DNA of 52,409 bases from assembly GCA_900318465.1 (NCBI GenBank), contig ONKQ01000035.1, forward strand, positions 1-52,409, read 5' to 3'. Source of the DNA: an uncultured Bacteroidales bacterium (GTDB lineage: Bacteria > Bacteroidota > Bacteroidia > Bacteroidales > F082). The translations under genes were made by a program, and so were the position numbers. Below, in pieces: positions 52,264 through 52,409 of this stretch (the first letter of the stretch is position 1; each line of letters starts with the position of its first letter). Under the pieces are notes generated by a model that was given only the letters and a program-made list of their open reading frames with translations, had not been told where the DNA came from and ran no database searches.

Positions 52264-52409
52264 CCGCAAACGAAAGGAAGAGGGGCGAGAAACTGAGAAG
52301 AGGGTTTGCGGAAGTTCTTTGAAAGCTTGAGGCCAGCACAGGAAGCCTCGTCGGGCCGGGAGGGTCGGGCGGGGCGGAACGGGAAGGAATAGAGAGAGCA
52401 ATGCGGAGC
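52264..52409 (+). other. Leader of a ribosomal RNA operon (rRNA genes lie beyond the right edge)
   Basis: CCGCAAAC (52264-52271) pairs with GTTTGCGG (52304-52311), directly followed by AGTTCTTTGAAAG (52313-52325), a boxA-like antitermination element typical of Bacteroidota rRNA leaders. A second hairpin GAGGC/GCCTC comes next, then GC-rich spacer ending in ATAGAGAGAGCAATGCGG, where the 5' processing region of 16S rRNA would be expected. The 16S gene itself is not in the window. Confidence 0.75.

Overview
The window comes from a member of the Bacteroidota, most likely an uncultured Bacteroidales. The signs are: many -7 boxes of the phylum type TAnnTTTG with almost no classical -10 or strong Shine-Dalgarno sites; type IX secretion C-terminal domains (types A and B); DUF4831, DUF1573 and fimbrillin-like proteins; a rimP-nusA-infB operon; and a yajC-ybbR-coaE cluster. 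No closer placement is possible from the sequence alone. Most of the window is ordinary chromosome, with several accessory islands and an unusual density of structured intergenic DNA.

Layout. 1-3.8 kb: a secreted fibronectin-like/FISUMP protein broken by two compensating frameshifts, then a REP-associated (Y1, HUH) transposase set between two long arrays of hairpin repeats. 3.8-13.5 kb: serS, a membrane glycosyltransferase, an ExoX-C-like acidic protein, a DUF486 membrane protein, a sodium:solute symporter, a DUF4831 protein, kdsA, a Xer recombinase, a nitroreductase-fold lipoprotein, and a DUF3791-DUF3990-DUF3791 module that looks like an ADP-ribosyltransferase-type toxin locus. 13.5-20.8 kb (mostly minus strand): a truncated remnant resembling a DUF1015 C-terminus, an S4-domain protein, der, era, initiator tRNA-fMet (plus strand), a Lys-rich secreted protein, queA, an alpha-L-fucosidase and a RelB/RelE-type pair. 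20.8-26.9 kb: an alpha-amylase-family enzyme, an internally deleted AlbA_2-type regulator carrying a 12-bp repeat, the glycogen branching enzyme, a DUF4143 ATPase and a small barrel-like protein. 27-33 kb: a carboxyltransferase whose biotinyl-like domain lacks the acceptor lysine, a lipoprotein, an AT-rich pair that includes a uracil-DNA-glycosylase-superfamily protein, and hutU. 33-39.6 kb: secreted proteins, a HEPN/MNT pair, an amidase with CUB and type IX sorting domains, a CHU_C protein and a DUF1573 lipoprotein. 39.7-46.6 kb: yajC-ybbR-coaE, tRNA-Gln, rimP-nusA-infB. 46.6-52.4 kb: a type III restriction-modification pair, and the promoter and leader of an rRNA operon that lies just beyond the right edge.

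The most interesting signal is a family of three related structured RNA loci (about 28.87-29.08, 32.86-33.10 and 46.68-46.94 kb). Each starts at a strong -7 box, has a GACAT element before a closing stem, keeps nested stems by compensating changes, shares a GCGTGGGC-type apical motif, and ends at the 3' strand of the closing stem followed by a T-tract. Each lies 52-77 bases upstream of a gene that shows no promoter of its own. In two of the three, the 3' strand of the closing stem can instead join a terminator-like hairpin, which suggests an attenuator or 6S-like RNA. I cannot name the family with confidence. A second cluster of structure consists of palindromic elements: the transposase-flanking arrays, a 149-bp terminal-inverted-repeat element at 35.1-35.3 kb, and several shorter dispersed hairpins.
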